From: Pseudomonadota bacterium
GTDB lineage: Bacteria; Pseudomonadota; Gammaproteobacteria; Xanthomonadales; Xanthomonadaceae
Direction of reading: 5' to 3'
Length of the DNA: 64,000 nucleotides
Assembly: GCA_021821195.1 (NCBI GenBank)
Contig: JAKACT010000005.1
Location: 1-64,000 of the forward strand
Positions within the stretch are counted from its first letter, which is position 1. The number at the start of each line of letters is the position of its first letter. The translations under genes and the position numbers were made by a program. The notes beneath the pieces are model-generated. The model saw nothing but the letters and a program-made list of their open reading frames with translations, ran no database searches and was not told the origin of the DNA. This document shows positions 46,616-56,792 of this stretch, in pieces.

Positions 46616-48916
46616 GTGCGCCCCGTCCTGCGCCTGCTCCTCCTGTCCCTGAGCGTCGCGTCCTGCCTACAGGCACGCGCCGCCGACGACCCGCCGCAGA
46701 ACTGGCGGCTGTGCCCGATCGGCGACGTGGTGCCGCCGTTCGCCGATGCCATCCGCGCGCCGGAAGGCCTGGACATCGACCCCACCGGGGAGACGCCCAC
46801 CGACATCGAGGGCGACCTGCTGTCCGGCACCGACGCCAACCCGCTGTTCCAGGGCAACGTGACCATGCGCCGCGGCAACCAGTTCATGGGCGCCGACCAG
46901 CTCACCTTCGACAAGGAGAACGGCCAGTACGCGGCGGAGGGCAGCGTGCGCTTCCAGGCCCGCGGCCTGCGCCTGCGCGCCGCCCGCGCCGAAGGCGACC
47001 AGAACACCGACACCCATACCATGGAAGACCTGCAGTACCAGCTGCTGTCGCGCCGCGGCAATGGGCACGCGGAGAGCCTGGGACTGGTCGGCGAGACCGG
47101 CAGCCTGCGCGGCGCCACCTATTCCGCCTGCCCGCCGGAAGCACGCCACTGGGAGCTAAGCGCCAGGCGCATCGACATCGATACCGAAAGCGGCATGGCC
47201 GTGGCCCGCGGCGCCAGCCTGAAGGTAGGCAAGGTGCCGGTGCTGTACATGCCGTGGTTCATGTTCCCCACCGACGAGCGCCGCCGTACCGGCCTGTTGT
47301 ACCCGTCGATCTCCAATTCCAGCCGCAACGGCTTCGACTGGCGCCAGCCGGTCTACCTGAACCTGGCACCGAACTACGACGCCACCCTCAGCCCGCGCTG
47401 GATGAGCAAGCGCGGCGCACTGCTGGGCGCCCAGTTCCGCTACCTGTTGGAGGACGGCGAGGGCACGCTGGATGGCGTGTGGATGCCGAACGACAAATTG
47501 CGCGACCGCAGCCGCGGGCTGGCCCGTTTCGAAGGCGTACACAACCTAACGCCGGACTGGCAGGCACGCGCCGACCTCAACTGGATCAGCGACCCGCGCT
47601 ACTACGAAGACTTCAGCAGCAGCATCGACGGCCTGTCGCAGGCCACTTCCTACAGCGCGCTGGGCGTCTACGGCCGCGGCCGCGACTGGAACGCCGGGGT
47701 GGTCGCCGACCACTGGCAGCTGGCGGACTACACCCTGACCGATGCGGTGCTGCCCTACGACCGCCTGCCGCGCGCCTACCTCAACTGGGAACGCCACCTT
47801 GGCGGCCTGCTGCGCGCCGGCGTGGATGCCGAGGCGGTGCGCTTCCACCATCCGGTGTACGCCGCCGGCTCGCGGGTGGACCTGCGGCCGTGGATCGGCG
47901 TCCCGCTGGAAGGCGACGCTTGGTTCCTGCGCCCCACCCTGGCCTGGCGCTACACCGGCTATTCGCTGGATCGCGCACTGGGACAGGCGCTGGGGGGCGA
48001 ATCGCCGGCGCGCGCGCAGTCCATCTTCAGCGTCGACACCGGCCTGTTCTTCGACCGCGAAACCCAGGTCAAGGGCAAGCGCTACCTGCAGACCATCGAG
48101 CCGCGCCTGTTCTACCTGAACGTGCCCTACGAGGACCAGGGCGACATGCCGGTATTCGACACCCAGCCGCTCACCTTCAGCTGGAGCCAACTGTTCCGCG
48201 AGAACCGCTATTCCGGCGCCGACCGACAGGCCGACGCCAACCAACTCACGCTGGCACTCAGCACCCGCATGATCCGCCAGGCCGACGGCTTCGAGCGCTT
48301 CTCGGCTAGCCTCGGCCAGATCCGCTACCTCAAGGAATCGCTGGTGCGACTGCCCAACGAGCCGGTGACCGAGAAGGGCGGCTCGGCCTGGGTGGCCGAC
48401 GTCAACTACGCGCCCACCGACCGCTGGACCATCGGCGCGTCCTACCAGCGCGACCCGAAGTTCAAGCGCACCGACCTCGCCAGCCTGCGCGCCCGCTACC
48501 TGCTGCCCGACGAAGGCGTGTTCAACCTGGCCTACCGCTACCGCCGCGCATTGCTGGAGCAGGTGGATGTCTCCTTCCTGTATCCGCTCAACGCCAGCTG
48601 GAGCCTGGTCGGTCGCGGCTATTACTCGCTGCGCGACCGCAAGGCGCTGGAAAGCCTGGCCGGGGTGCAATGGGACAGCTGCTGCGTGGCGATGCGGCTG
48701 GTCGCCCGCCGCTACGTGCACAACCGCGCCGGCGACCTGAGCAACGCGCTGATGTTTGAAATCGAACTCAAGGGGCTGGGCTCCGCCGGCCAGGATGCGC
48801 GCCGCGCCTTGCGCCGGGCGATCCTCGGCTACAATCGAGACGATCTTTACCTGGTGCCGCCGCAGACCGCCACGGGCCAGCCTTCCACGCCCGACAACGC
48901 GAACACCAATCCATGA
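46616..48916 (+). CDS. lptD: LPS-assembly protein LptD
   Basis: A 766-aa outer-membrane beta-barrel that, with LptE, inserts lipopolysaccharide into the outer leaflet. A signal peptide (LRLLLLSLSVASCLQARA) is followed by the periplasmic OstA/LptA-like jellyroll (NPLFQGNVTMRRGNQFMGAD) to about residue 210. The rest is barrel. Adjacent cysteines (WDSCCVAM) near residue 690 and N-terminal Cys fit the interdomain disulfides of LptD. The start is GTG at 46616. It heads the lptD-surA-pdxA-ksgA-apaGH cluster. Confidence 0.96.
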   Translation: MRPVLRLLLLSLSVASCLQARAADDPPQNWRLCPIGDVVPPFADAIRAPEGLDIDPTGETPTDIEGDLLSGTDANPLFQGNVTMRRGNQFMGADQLTFDKENGQYAAEGSVRFQARGLRLRAARAEGDQNTDTHTMEDLQYQLLSRRGNGHAESLGLVGETGSLRGATYSACPPEARHWELSARRIDIDTESGMAVARGASLKVGKVPVLYMPWFMFPTDERRRTGLLYPSISNSSRNGFDWRQPVYLNLAPNYDATLSPRWMSKRGALLGAQFRYLLEDGEGTLDGVWMPNDKLRDRSRGLARFEGVHNLTPDWQARADLNWISDPRYYEDFSSSIDGLSQATSYSALGVYGRGRDWNAGVVADHWQLADYTLTDAVLPYDRLPRAYLNWERHLGGLLRAGVDAEAVRFHHPVYAAGSRVDLRPWIGVPLEGDAWFLRPTLAWRYTGYSLDRALGQALGGESPARAQSIFSVDTGLFFDRETQVKGKRYLQTIEPRLFYLNVPYEDQGDMPVFDTQPLTFSWSQLFRENRYSGADRQADANQLTLALSTRMIRQADGFERFSASLGQIRYLKESLVRLPNEPVTEKGGSAWVADVNYAPTDRWTIGASYQRDPKFKRTDLASLRARYLLPDEGVFNLAYRYRRALLEQVDVSFLYPLNASWSLVGRGYYSLRDRKALESLAGVQWDSCCVAMRLVARRYVHNRAGDLSNALMFEIELKGLGSAGQDARRALRRAILGYNRDDLYLVPPQTATGQPSTPDNANTNP

Positions 48917-50280
48917 CCCCCATCCATCGTGCCCCCCGCTACCTCGCAGCGCTGCTGCCCGTGCTGCTGCTTGCCGGTGGCGCGTCCGCGCAGGACGCCG
49001 CCGCACTCCAGCCGGTCGACCGCATCGCCGCCGTGGTCAACGAGGATGTGATCTTGCGCAGCGAGCTGGACCGCGCGATCGCCAACATCCGCGCCCAATA
49101 CGCCGGCCAAGCCAACCAGCTGCCGCCGGCCGACGTGCTGGAGCGGCAGGTGCTGGAGCGTCTGGTGCTGCTGCGCCTGCAGATTTCGCGCGCCACCGAC
49201 GCCGGCATCGCCGTCACCGACCAGGATCTGGAGCGCGCCGTGCAGGGCGTTGCCCAGCAGAACGGCATGGGCATCGACCAGCTGCGCGCGCGGCTGGCGC
49301 AGGACGGCATGTCGTTCACCGATTTCCGCAACAGCCTGCGCGACGAGATCATCGCCCAGAAGCTGCGCCAGAGCTTCGCCCAAGGCCGCATCAACGTCAG
49401 CGAGGGCGAGGTCGACGCGGCGATGGCCAATGCCTCCGCCACCGCTTCCCAGCAGTTCCACCTTGCCCACATCCTGGTCGGTACCCCGGAAGCGGCCAGT
49501 CCGGAGCAGATCGCCGTCGCGCAGAAGAAGATCGAGGGCGTGAAAGGCCTGGTCGACCGCGGCGAGATGACCTTCGCCGCCGCCGCGGTGCGCTATTCCG
49601 ATAGCCCCAACGCGCTGGAAGGCGGCGACCTGGGCTGGCGCGGCCTGAACGAGATCCCGCCGTCGTTCGCCGCCTCCATCCAGCAGATGCAGGACGGCCA
49701 AGTCATCGGCCCGATCCGCGGCCCCAGCGGCTTCCAACTGCTGCAGTTGGTCGGCAAGCGCACCCAGGCCGTCGGCGGCAACAAGGTCACCCAGTTCTCG
49801 GCCCGCCAGATCCTGGTGAAGGTCGACGACAAGACCGACGATGCCGCCGCCAAGGCGAAGATCGACACGCTGGCGGCGCGGCTGGCCGGCGGCGCGGATT
49901 TCGCCAAGCTGGCCGGCGAGGATTCCGACGACGCCACCACCCGCCGTCGTGGCGGCGACCTTGGCTGGTTCGGCGCCGATACCTACGGCACCGCCTTCGG
50001 CATGCAGGTGGCCGCGCTGTCCGACGGGCAGACCTCAGCGCCGTTCAAGACCGACGCCGGCTGGGTGATCGTGCAGCGCAGCGGCAGCCGCGAGATCGCC
50101 GCCGGCGACGAGAACCTGCGTGCGCAGGTGCGCGAGACCATCGGCCGGCGCAAGCTGGAGGAGGAATGGGACCGCTTCCTGCGCGAGATGCGCGGGGAAG
50201 CCTATGTGGACGTGCGCGGCGAACAGGGCCAGCCGATCCAGTCCGAATCGGCGGAAACGCAGGCGGAACCGGCGAAGTGA
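48913..50280 (+). CDS. surA: Periplasmic chaperone/peptidyl-prolyl isomerase SurA
   Basis: A 455-aa periplasmic chaperone for outer-membrane proteins. After a signal peptide (LAALLPVLLLAGGASAQ) comes the SurA N-domain (VDRIAAVVNEDVILRSELDR). Two parvulin domains follow, the first near residues 180-285 (FHLAHILVGTPE, GGDLGWRGLNEIP) and the second near 295-395 (SARQILVKVDD, GGDLGWFGAD). Its ATG overlaps the lptD stop (ATGA). LptD itself is a SurA client. A weak TACAAT at 48830-48835 inside lptD could be an internal promoter. Confidence 0.97.
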   Translation: MTPIHRAPRYLAALLPVLLLAGGASAQDAAALQPVDRIAAVVNEDVILRSELDRAIANIRAQYAGQANQLPPADVLERQVLERLVLLRLQISRATDAGIAVTDQDLERAVQGVAQQNGMGIDQLRARLAQDGMSFTDFRNSLRDEIIAQKLRQSFAQGRINVSEGEVDAAMANASATASQQFHLAHILVGTPEAASPEQIAVAQKKIEGVKGLVDRGEMTFAAAAVRYSDSPNALEGGDLGWRGLNEIPPSFAASIQQMQDGQVIGPIRGPSGFQLLQLVGKRTQAVGGNKVTQFSARQILVKVDDKTDDAAAKAKIDTLAARLAGGADFAKLAGEDSDDATTRRRGGDLGWFGADTYGTAFGMQVAALSDGQTSAPFKTDAGWVIVQRSGSREIAAGDENLRAQVRETIGRRKLEEEWDRFLREMRGEAYVDVRGEQGQPIQSESAETQAEPAK

Positions 50281-50328
50281 CATCATCGGTGCGCCGCGGG
50301 GACAGCCGCGCGGGCTCCTGAGGCGCGC

Positions 50329-51300
50329 ATGCGTCCCCTGCTTGCGCTGGTTCCCGGCGAGCCCGCGGGCATCGGCCCGGAGCTCGTCGTGCACGCGGCC
50401 CAGCGCGACTGGGACGCCGGTCTGGTCGTGTTCGGCGACGCCGACAGCCTGTCGCGCGCGGCCGCCGCGCTGTCGCTGCCGCTGGCCCTGCATCGCAGCG
50501 GCGAAGCCCCGGGCGCGCCGCGCAGCCTGGAAATCGTCGATATCCCGCACCCGGTCGCGGCCGCGTTCGGCCGGCCGGAACCGGGCAACGCGGCCTCGGT
50601 GGTGGCCGCGCTGACTAGCGCCGCACGGGCCTGCCTCGAAGGCCGCCTGCACGGCCTAGTCACCGGCCCGGTGCACAAGGCCGTCATCAACGAGGGCGGC
50701 ATTCCCTATACCGGCACCACCGGCCTGCTGGCCGCGCACGCCGGCACCGAAGTGGTGATGATGCTGGCCAATCCCGCCATGCGGGTGGCCCTGCAGACCG
50801 TGCACCTGCCGCTGCGCGAGGTGGCCGACCGAATCACCCCTGGCGCGCTGGAGCGCACGCTGCGGATCGTCGATGCGGCCCTGCGCACCCAGTTCGGCAT
50901 CGCCGCGCCGACCATCGCCGTGCTCGGCCTGAACCCGCATGCGGGCGAAGACGGCCACTTGGGGCGCGAAGAACTGGACGTCATCATTCCGACGCTGGAG
51001 CGCCTGCGCCTTGATGGCCTGCGCCTGATCGGCCCGCTGCCGGCCGATACCGCCTTCCTGCCCGACAAGCTACGCGGCTTCGACGCAGTGCTAGCGATGT
51101 ACCACGACCAGGGCCTGCCGGTGCTCAAGCACGCCGACTTCGCCAACGCGGTGAACCTCACTCTGGGCCTGCCCTACCCGCGCGTGGCGGTGGACCACGG
51201 CACCGCGCTCGACCTCGCCGGCACCGGCAAGGCCGATCCGTCCAGCCTGTTCGCCGCCATCCGCTGCTGCACGCAACTGGCTGCCGGGAGGCGCGGGTGA
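50329..51300 (+). CDS. pdxA: 4-hydroxythreonine-4-phosphate dehydrogenase
   Basis: A 323-aa NAD-dependent enzyme of pyridoxal-phosphate synthesis (DXP-independent branch partner of PdxJ). It begins [44 protein letters not shown] and [15 protein letters not shown] carry the metal-binding His/Asp residues. Length is typical. Its TGA shares its last base with the ATG of the following small gene (TGATG). Confidence 0.95.
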   Translation: MRPLLALVPGEPAGIGPELVVHAAQRDWDAGLVVFGDADSLSRAAAALSLPLALHRSGEAPGAPRSLEIVDIPHPVAAAFGRPEPGNAASVVAALTSAARACLEGRLHGLVTGPVHKAVINEGGIPYTGTTGLLAAHAGTEVVMMLANPAMRVALQTVHLPLREVADRITPGALERTLRIVDAALRTQFGIAAPTIAVLGLNPHAGEDGHLGREELDVIIPTLERLRLDGLRLIGPLPADTAFLPDKLRGFDAVLAMYHDQGLPVLKHADFANAVNLTLGLPYPRVAVDHGTALDLAGTGKADPSSLFAAIRCCTQLAAGRRG

Positions 51301-51638
51301 TGGAGACGATTTCCTTCGACGACTTCCTGAAGGTCGAGCTGCGCGTCGGCCGGGTGCTCTCCGCCGAGCCGTTCGCGCAGGCGCGCAAGCCGGCCTACGT
51401 GCTGCAGGTCGATTTCGGCCCCGAACTGGGCGTCCGCAAGTCCAGCGCGCAGGTCACCGTGCACTATCGCCCCGAAGACCTGGTCGGCCGGCTGGTGGTC
51501 GCCGTGGTCAACTTCCCCGACAAACAGATCGGCCCGCTGATGTCCGAATGCCTGGTCACCGGTTTCCACGACGCCGACGGCGCGGTGGCGCTGTGCGTGC
51601 CGGATCGCGACGTGCCGCTGGGCGCCCGCCTGCTATGA
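51300..51638 (+). CDS. tRNA-binding (CsaA/Trbp111-like) protein
   Basis: A 112-aa single OB-fold tRNA-binding domain, like CsaA and the C-terminal domain of MetRS. It opens [20 protein letters not shown] and includes [11 protein letters not shown] and [20 protein letters not shown], the family core. It overlaps pdxA (TGATG) and ksgA (ATGA). This gene is not part of the E. coli surA-pdxA-ksgA order. A chaperone or tRNA-handling role is inferred from the family. Confidence 0.9.
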   Translation: METISFDDFLKVELRVGRVLSAEPFAQARKPAYVLQVDFGPELGVRKSSAQVTVHYRPEDLVGRLVVAVVNFPDKQIGPLMSECLVTGFHDADGAVALCVPDRDVPLGARLL

Positions 51639-52456
51639 GCCCGCCTGCCATGAATACCGGCTTCACCGAACCCGCCAAGAAGCACTTGGGCCAGAATTTC
51701 CTGCACGAGAAAGGCGTGATCGAGAAGATCGTGCAGGCGATCGACCCGCGGCCGGGCGATGTGATCGTGGAGATCGGCCCCGGGCAGGGCGCACTGACCT
51801 TCCCGCTGCTGAAGAAGCACGGCGAGCTCACCGCCATCGAGTTCGACCGCGACCTGCACGCACCGCTGCAGGCCGCCGCGCACGAACATGGCACGCTGCA
51901 CCTCATCGAGGGCGACGTGCTGGGCGTGGATTTCACCGCGCTGGCCGCGCAGCGCGGCGACGGCCGCGGGCAGATCCGCTTGGTCGGCAACCTGCCCTAC
52001 AACCTTAGCTCGCCGATCCTGTTCCACGCGCTGGACCACGCCGCGGCGATCCGCGACATGCATTTCATGCTGCAGAAGGAAGTGGTGGAACGCATGGCCG
52101 CCGGCCCGGGCAGCAAGGTGTACGGCCGCTTGAGCGTGATGCTGCAGGCCTACTGCGCGGTGACCCCGCTGTTCGTGGTCCCACCGGGTGCGTTCCGGCC
52201 GGCGCCGAAGGTGGACTCGGCGGTGGTGCGGCTGGTGCCGAAGCCGGCGGAGCGCATCGAGGTGCGGGACCGCGCGATGTTCGCCAATGTCGTCCGCGCC
52301 GCCTTCGGCCAGCGCCGCAAGACCCTGCGCAACGCGCTCAATGGCGTCGCCGATGCCGCCGCGATCGAAGCCGCCGGCCTGCGCGCGGATGCGCGCGCCG
52401 AACAAGTCGAGGTGGCTGGCTTCGTGCGCCTGGCCAACCTGCTGCCCGGCGCCTGA
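51635..52456 (+). CDS. ksgA: 16S rRNA dimethyladenosine transferase
   Basis: A 273-aa SAM-dependent enzyme dimethylating A1518 and A1519 of 16S rRNA during 30S assembly. Motifs: [28 protein letters not shown] (SAM loop), and the catalytic [13 protein letters not shown]. The ATG at 51635 is preferred because it overlaps the previous stop (ATGA); an internal ATG at 51650 gives the shorter N-terminus [12 protein letters not shown] and cannot be excluded. Confidence 0.96.
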   Translation: MSPPAMNTGFTEPAKKHLGQNFLHEKGVIEKIVQAIDPRPGDVIVEIGPGQGALTFPLLKKHGELTAIEFDRDLHAPLQAAAHEHGTLHLIEGDVLGVDFTALAAQRGDGRGQIRLVGNLPYNLSSPILFHALDHAAAIRDMHFMLQKEVVERMAAGPGSKVYGRLSVMLQAYCAVTPLFVVPPGAFRPAPKVDSAVVRLVPKPAERIEVRDRAMFANVVRAAFGQRRKTLRNALNGVADAAAIEAAGLRADARAEQVEVAGFVRLANLLPGA

Positions 52457-52486
52457 ACGGAACCGGCGCGGCGCGCCACGCGCCGC

Positions 52487-52492
52487 TAGAAT
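52487..52492 (+). promoter_or_regulatory. -10 box placed for a leaderless apaG transcript
   Basis: TAGAAT, 6 nt, then the apaG ATG at 52499. It lies in the 42-bp ksgA-apaG gap. No SD precedes the ATG, so either leaderless initiation from this promoter or read-through from ksgA is needed. Confidence 0.5.
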
Positions 52493-52498
52493 GTCCGC

Positions 52499-52879
52499 AT
52501 GAGCAGCAACGATTACCAGTTCGACATCGACGTCGACGCCCGCTTCCTCGACGAGCAGTCGGTGCCGGAGGAAGACCGCTACGTGTTCGCCTATACCATC
52601 CACATCCGCAACCAGGGCAAGGTGCCTGCACGCCTGCTGGGCCGCCACTGGCTGATCACCGACGGCAACGGCAAGGTCCGCGAAGTGGTGGGCGAAGGCG
52701 TGGTGGGCGAGCAGCCGTGGCTACGTCCGGGCGAAGGTTTCCAGTACACCTCCGGCGCGGTGCTGGAGACCGACATCGGCACCATGCGCGGCAGCTATGA
52801 CGTGCTGGCCGACGATGGCACCCGCTTCGCCGCGCCAATCCCGGCGTTCACCCTGTCCATCCCGCGCACCCTGCACTGA
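52499..52879 (+). CDS. apaG: ApaG protein
   Basis: A 126-aa protein of the ApaG/DUF525 family with a fibronectin-III-like fold. [26 protein letters not shown] and [20 protein letters not shown] are signature stretches. The biochemical role in bacteria is unclear. It precedes apaH by 1 bp, the standard ksgA-apaG-apaH order. Confidence 0.95.
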   Translation: MSSNDYQFDIDVDARFLDEQSVPEEDRYVFAYTIHIRNQGKVPARLLGRHWLITDGNGKVREVVGEGVVGEQPWLRPGEGFQYTSGAVLETDIGTMRGSYDVLADDGTRFAAPIPAFTLSIPRTLH

Positions 52880-52880
52880 G

Positions 52881-53813
52881 ATGGCCGTCTGGGCAATCGG
52901 CGACCTGCAGGGTTGCCATGACGTCACCCAGCGCCTGCTGGACAGGATCAACTTCGATCCGGCGGCCGACCGGCTGTGGTTCTGCGGTGACCTGGTCAAC
53001 CGCGGCGGGCAGTCGATCGAGACCCTGCGGCTGGTGCATTCGCTGCGCGAGCAATGCGAGGTGGTGCTGGGCAACCACGACCTGTCGCTGCTGGCGGTAG
53101 CCGAGCGCACCCCCGACGAACAGCGCCGGGTCAACCCGGACCTGCAGGGCGTGCTGTTCGCCGAGGACGCGCCGGAGCTGCTGGCGTGGCTGCGCGGGCG
53201 CCAACTGGTCCACGTGGACCGGAAGCTAGGCTGGATGATGGTGCATGCCGGGCTGGCGCCGAAATGGACCACCCAGCTGGCCGAGAAGCACGCCCGCGAG
53301 GTCGAAGCCCGGCTGCGCGGAGACGGCTACCGCAAGCTGCTGAAGAACATGTACGGCGATGGCCCGGACTGGTCGCCGCGGCTGCAGGGCAGCGACCGCG
53401 ACCGCGCCATCATCAACATCTTCACCCGCATGCGCTATTGCAGCCCGCGCGGGCGCATCGCGTTCGAACACAAGGGCGCGCCGGGCACCCAGCCACCCGG
53501 CCTGTACCCCTGGTTCTCGGTCCCCGGCCACGCGCCGCGCGACCTGAAGATCGTCTGCGGCCACTGGAGCACGCTCGGCCTGTTCATCGGCCACGGCGTG
53601 CACGCCATCGACACCGGCGCGGTGTGGAGCGGCAAGCTCACCGCGCTGCGGCTGGATGGCGACGAGTTCCAACTGGTGCAGGTGCCCGGCCGCGACGTGC
53701 CCGCGCCGGCGCCGAAGCAGCGCCCGCCGCGACATGGCAACAAGCCGCATGGCCAACAAGGCCCGCGCCGCCACGACGGCGGCCGCCCACCCGAAGATCA
53801 GGCGCGCTCGTAG
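52881..53813 (+). CDS. apaH: Diadenosine tetraphosphatase ApaH with a basic C-terminal tail
   Basis: A 310-aa symmetrical Ap4A hydrolase with the metallophosphatase motifs GDLQGC, GDLVNRGGQS and GNHD. Catalytic His and Asp residues appear intact, as do WMMVHAGL and VCGHWSTLG. Compared with about 280 aa in E. coli it has an extra ~35-residue tail rich in Pro, Arg, His and Gly (PKQRPPRHGNKPHGQQGPRR). The last 16 nt overlap folA, which is on the opposite strand. Confidence 0.94.
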   Translation: MAVWAIGDLQGCHDVTQRLLDRINFDPAADRLWFCGDLVNRGGQSIETLRLVHSLREQCEVVLGNHDLSLLAVAERTPDEQRRVNPDLQGVLFAEDAPELLAWLRGRQLVHVDRKLGWMMVHAGLAPKWTTQLAEKHAREVEARLRGDGYRKLLKNMYGDGPDWSPRLQGSDRDRAIINIFTRMRYCSPRGRIAFEHKGAPGTQPPGLYPWFSVPGHAPRDLKIVCGHWSTLGLFIGHGVHAIDTGAVWSGKLTALRLDGDEFQLVQVPGRDVPAPAPKQRPPRHGNKPHGQQGPRRHDGGRPPEDQARS

Positions 53814-54289
53814 TCGACGAAATCGAACGCGAACGGGTGCGCCGCATCCGCCGGATGGTGGATGCGCGCGGCTTCCCGCCAACGTTGCGCGTCCAGGCGC
53901 GGGAAGAACGCGTCGGCGCCCTCGACCGCGGTATCGACATGGGTCAGGTGCAAGTGGGTGGCCAGCGGCAGCGCCAGCGCATAGACCTCGCCGCCACCGA
54001 TCACGCACAGCTCGTCGCCTTCGCCCGCGACCAGCGCGATGGCCGCTTCCAGCGAGGCCACCGCCTGCATCCCCGCGAACGGCACCGTGCCGCCGCGGGT
54101 CAACACCAGGTTGTTGCGCTTCGGCAGCGCGCGTCCCAGCGACTGCGCGGTCTTGCGCCCCATCAACACCGGCTTGCCCAAGGTCAGCGCCTTGAAACGC
54201 TTGAGGTCGTCGGGCAGGTGCCAGGGCAGCGCGTTGCCGCGGCCGATGGCATGGTTGCGATCCAGCGCGGCGATCAGCGAAACGCGCAT
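53798..54289 (-). CDS. folA: Dihydrofolate reductase
   Basis: A 163-aa NADPH-dependent enzyme regenerating tetrahydrofolate. It begins SLIAALDRNHAIGRGNALPW; catalytic Asp is in LPDDLKRFK, and VLMGRKTAQSLGR and CVIGGGEVYALAL are cofactor motifs. It lies 7 bp after thyA on the same strand; ThyA makes the dihydrofolate that FolA reduces. Its 3' end overlaps apaH tail to tail. Confidence 0.96.
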   Translation of the reverse strand: MRVSLIAALDRNHAIGRGNALPWHLPDDLKRFKALTLGKPVLMGRKTAQSLGRALPKRNNLVLTRGGTVPFAGMQAVASLEAAIALVAGEGDELCVIGGGEVYALALPLATHLHLTHVDTAVEGADAFFPRLDAQRWREAARIHHPADAAHPFAFDFVDYERA

Positions 54290-54296
54290 GGCCGGC

Positions 54297-55091
54297 TCAA
54301 ACCGCGACCGGCGCCTTGATCGCCGGCAGCGGGTCGTAGCCTTCGATGGCGATGTCCTCGAAAACGAAACCGAAGATGTCTTTCACGTCGGGGTTGAGCT
54401 TCAGCGTCGGCAGCGCGCGCGGCGTGCGCGCGAGCTGCTCGCGCGCCTGCTCGAAGTGGTTCGAATACAAGTGCGCATCGCCCAGCGTATGCACGAAATC
54501 GCCCACGCCCAGCCCGCAGACCTGCGCCACCATATGGGTCAGCAGCGCGTAGCTGGCGATGTTGAACGGCACGCCGAGGAAGATGTCGCCGCTGCGCTGG
54601 TACAGCTGGCAGCTCAGTTTCCCGTCCGCCACGTAGAACTGGAACAGGCTGTGGCAGGGCATCAGCGCCATCTTCGGCAGGTCGGCCACGTTCCACGCCG
54701 ACACGATCAGCCGGCGCGAGTCCGGATTGCGGCGGATCTCGTCCACCACCCAGCGGATCTGGTCGTGGGCCTGGCCATCCGCGCCTTCCCAGCTGCGCCA
54801 CTGCTTGCCGTAGACCGGACCGAGTTCGCCATTGGCATCGGCCCATTCGTCCCAGATCGAAACCTTGTTGTCCTTCAGGTAGGCGATGTTGGTGCTGCCC
54901 TGCAAGAACCACAGCAGCTCGTGGATGATCGAGCGCAGGTGCAATTTCTTGGTGGTGACCAGCGGGAAGCCTTCGCCGAGGGCGAAGCGCATCTGCCAGC
55001 CGAACACGCTGCGGGTGCCGGTGCCGGTGCGGTCGGCCTTGTCGCTGCCTTGCTCCAGCACGTGCCGGAGCAGTTCCAGATACTGCCGCAT
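54297..55091 (-). CDS. thyA: Thymidylate synthase
   Basis: A 264-aa enzyme converting dUMP to dTMP with methylenetetrahydrofolate. The catalytic Cys is in [10 protein letters not shown], with the Arg-rich phosphate-binding [14 protein letters not shown] and the dUMP-binding [20 protein letters not shown]. Length equals that of E. coli ThyA. The ATG shares one base with the lgt stop (TGATG at 55093-55089). Confidence 0.97.
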   Translation of the reverse strand: MRQYLELLRHVLEQGSDKADRTGTGTRSVFGWQMRFALGEGFPLVTTKKLHLRSIIHELLWFLQGSTNIAYLKDNKVSIWDEWADANGELGPVYGKQWRSWEGADGQAHDQIRWVVDEIRRNPDSRRLIVSAWNVADLPKMALMPCHSLFQFYVADGKLSCQLYQRSGDIFLGVPFNIASYALLTHMVAQVCGLGVGDFVHTLGDAHLYSNHFEQAREQLARTPRALPTLKLNPDVKDIFGFVFEDIAIEGYDPLPAIKAPVAV

Positions 55092-55972
55092 CAGCGCGGC
55101 TCCGGCTGCAGCGTGGGTGCGCTGCGCGAGCGCCACAGCCAGAACAGGCCCAGCAGGATCAGCGGCGTGCTCAGCACCTGCCCCATCGTCAGCCAGCCGA
55201 ACGCCAGGTAGCCTAGCTGCGCGTCCGGCTCGCGCACGAATTCCACCAGGAAGCGGAAGCTGCCGTACAGCAGCGCGAACAGCCCCGCCACCGCATAGCG
55301 CGGCCGCGGCCGGCGCGAATACCAGACCAGCACCGCGAACATCACCAGCCCCTCCAGCGTGGCCTGGTACAGCTGGGACGGGTGGCGCGCGAACGCATCC
55401 AACATTCCGCCGTCGAACTGCGCCTTCAGCGCGGCCGCGTCCATCGAGGCGAACGGTTCCGGCAGCGCGTGCGGGAACACCACGCCCCAGCCTTCGAAGG
55501 CCGTGCCCTGGGTGGGCTTGCCCCACAACTCGCCGCCGATGTAGTTGCCGAGGCGGCCGAAGCCGAGCCCCGCCGGCACCAGCGGGGCAACGAAATCGAC
55601 CGTGTCGAAGAAGTGCAGCCGCTGCCGGCGCGACCACCATGCACCCGCGACCAGCACGCCCAGCAGGCCTCCGTGGAAGCTCATCCCGCCTTCCCACACC
55701 TTGAATAGCATCAGCGGGTCCTGCAGGAACGTGCCGAAGTCGTAGAACAGCACGTAGCCAATGCGCCCACCCAGCACCACGCCGAGCATGGCGTAGAACA
55801 TCAGGTCGCCAAAGCCGTTGTCATCAACGCCGGGCAGCCGGCCGGCGCGCACGCGGCGGCGGCCCAGCCACCATGCCACCCCGAAGCCGAGCAGGTACAT
55901 CAGCCCATACCAGTGGATCTTCAGCGGCCCCAGCGCAACGGCAACGGGGTCGATCTGGTGCAGGATGGGCAT
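55091..55972 (-). CDS. lgt: Prolipoprotein diacylglyceryl transferase
   Basis: A 293-aa inner-membrane enzyme that adds diacylglycerol to lipobox cysteines, the first step of lipoprotein maturation. Seven hydrophobic segments, the HGGLLGV motif (catalytic His) and the signature [13 protein letters not shown] are present. The order lgt-thyA-folA is common in gammaproteobacteria. Clients in this window include LolB and the TlpA-like lipoprotein. Confidence 0.96.
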   Translation of the reverse strand: MPILHQIDPVAVALGPLKIHWYGLMYLLGFGVAWWLGRRRVRAGRLPGVDDNGFGDLMFYAMLGVVLGGRIGYVLFYDFGTFLQDPLMLFKVWEGGMSFHGGLLGVLVAGAWWSRRQRLHFFDTVDFVAPLVPAGLGFGRLGNYIGGELWGKPTQGTAFEGWGVVFPHALPEPFASMDAAALKAQFDGGMLDAFARHPSQLYQATLEGLVMFAVLVWYSRRPRPRYAVAGLFALLYGSFRFLVEFVREPDAQLGYLAFGWLTMGQVLSTPLILLGLFWLWRSRSAPTLQPEPR

Positions 55973-56010
55973 GCGGCTGCGGCTCCGGAAGAAAGGTTAG
56001 TACGGGACGG

Positions 56011-56760
56011 TTACCACTCGCCGGCGCCAGGCACCTTGTGCGCGACCGCCTTGCGGCGCATCAGCAGGTTCAGCCATTCCACCAGCACCGAGAAGCCCAT
56101 CGCGAAATAGATGTAAGGCTTCGGCACGTGCACCTCGAAACCGTCCAGGATCAGCACCGCGCCGACCAGCAGGATGAAGGTCAGCGCCAGCATCTTCACG
56201 GTGGGGTTTTCGTCGATGAAGCGGCCCAGCGGGTTGGCCGCCAGCAGCATGATCGCCACCGCGGTGAGGATCGCGAACACCATGATCGGGATGTGCTCTG
56301 CGATCCCCACGGCGGTGATCACCGAGTCCAGCGAGAACACGATGTCGATCACCGCGATCTGCGCGATCACCAGCCCGAACACCGCCGAGGCCTTGGTGGT
56401 GCGCGGGTCCTCGTCCTCGCCGCCGGTGATCATGTCACGGACTTCCTGCAGGCCCTTCACCAGCAGGAAGGCGCCGCCCAGGATCAGCACCAGGTCTCGG
56501 ATCGAGATGCCTTGGCCGAACAGGACGAACAGGTCCTTCGACATCCGCGCCAGGTGCGCCAGGGTCACCAGCAGCAGGATGCGGGTGATGCAGGCCACCG
56601 CGATGCCCAGCTTGCGCGCGAACGGCTTGCGCTGCTCGGGCAGGCGGCTCACCGCGATCGAGATGAACACCAGGTTGTCGATACCCAGCACGATTTCCAG
56701 GGCGCTCAGGGTCACCAGGGTGAGCCAGGCGTCCGGGGAAGCAAGGAAACTCAGGTCCAT
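56011..56760 (-). CDS. TerC-family membrane protein
   Basis: A 249-aa integral membrane protein with seven helices and the paired acidic motifs LEIVLGIDNLVFI and DIVFSLDSVITAVG typical of TerC. Family members are linked to metal (manganese) efflux and metalation of exported enzymes. The loop TGGEDEDPRTTKA is cytoplasmic. It lies between lgt and dgkA on the same strand. Confidence 0.92.
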   Translation of the reverse strand: MDLSFLASPDAWLTLVTLSALEIVLGIDNLVFISIAVSRLPEQRKPFARKLGIAVACITRILLLVTLAHLARMSKDLFVLFGQGISIRDLVLILGGAFLLVKGLQEVRDMITGGEDEDPRTTKASAVFGLVIAQIAVIDIVFSLDSVITAVGIAEHIPIMVFAILTAVAIMLLAANPLGRFIDENPTVKMLALTFILLVGAVLILDGFEVHVPKPYIYFAMGFSVLVEWLNLLMRRKAVAHKVPGAGEW

Positions 56761-56792
56761 TCTTTACTCTTCATGTCGCGCCGGGGCGCGGT

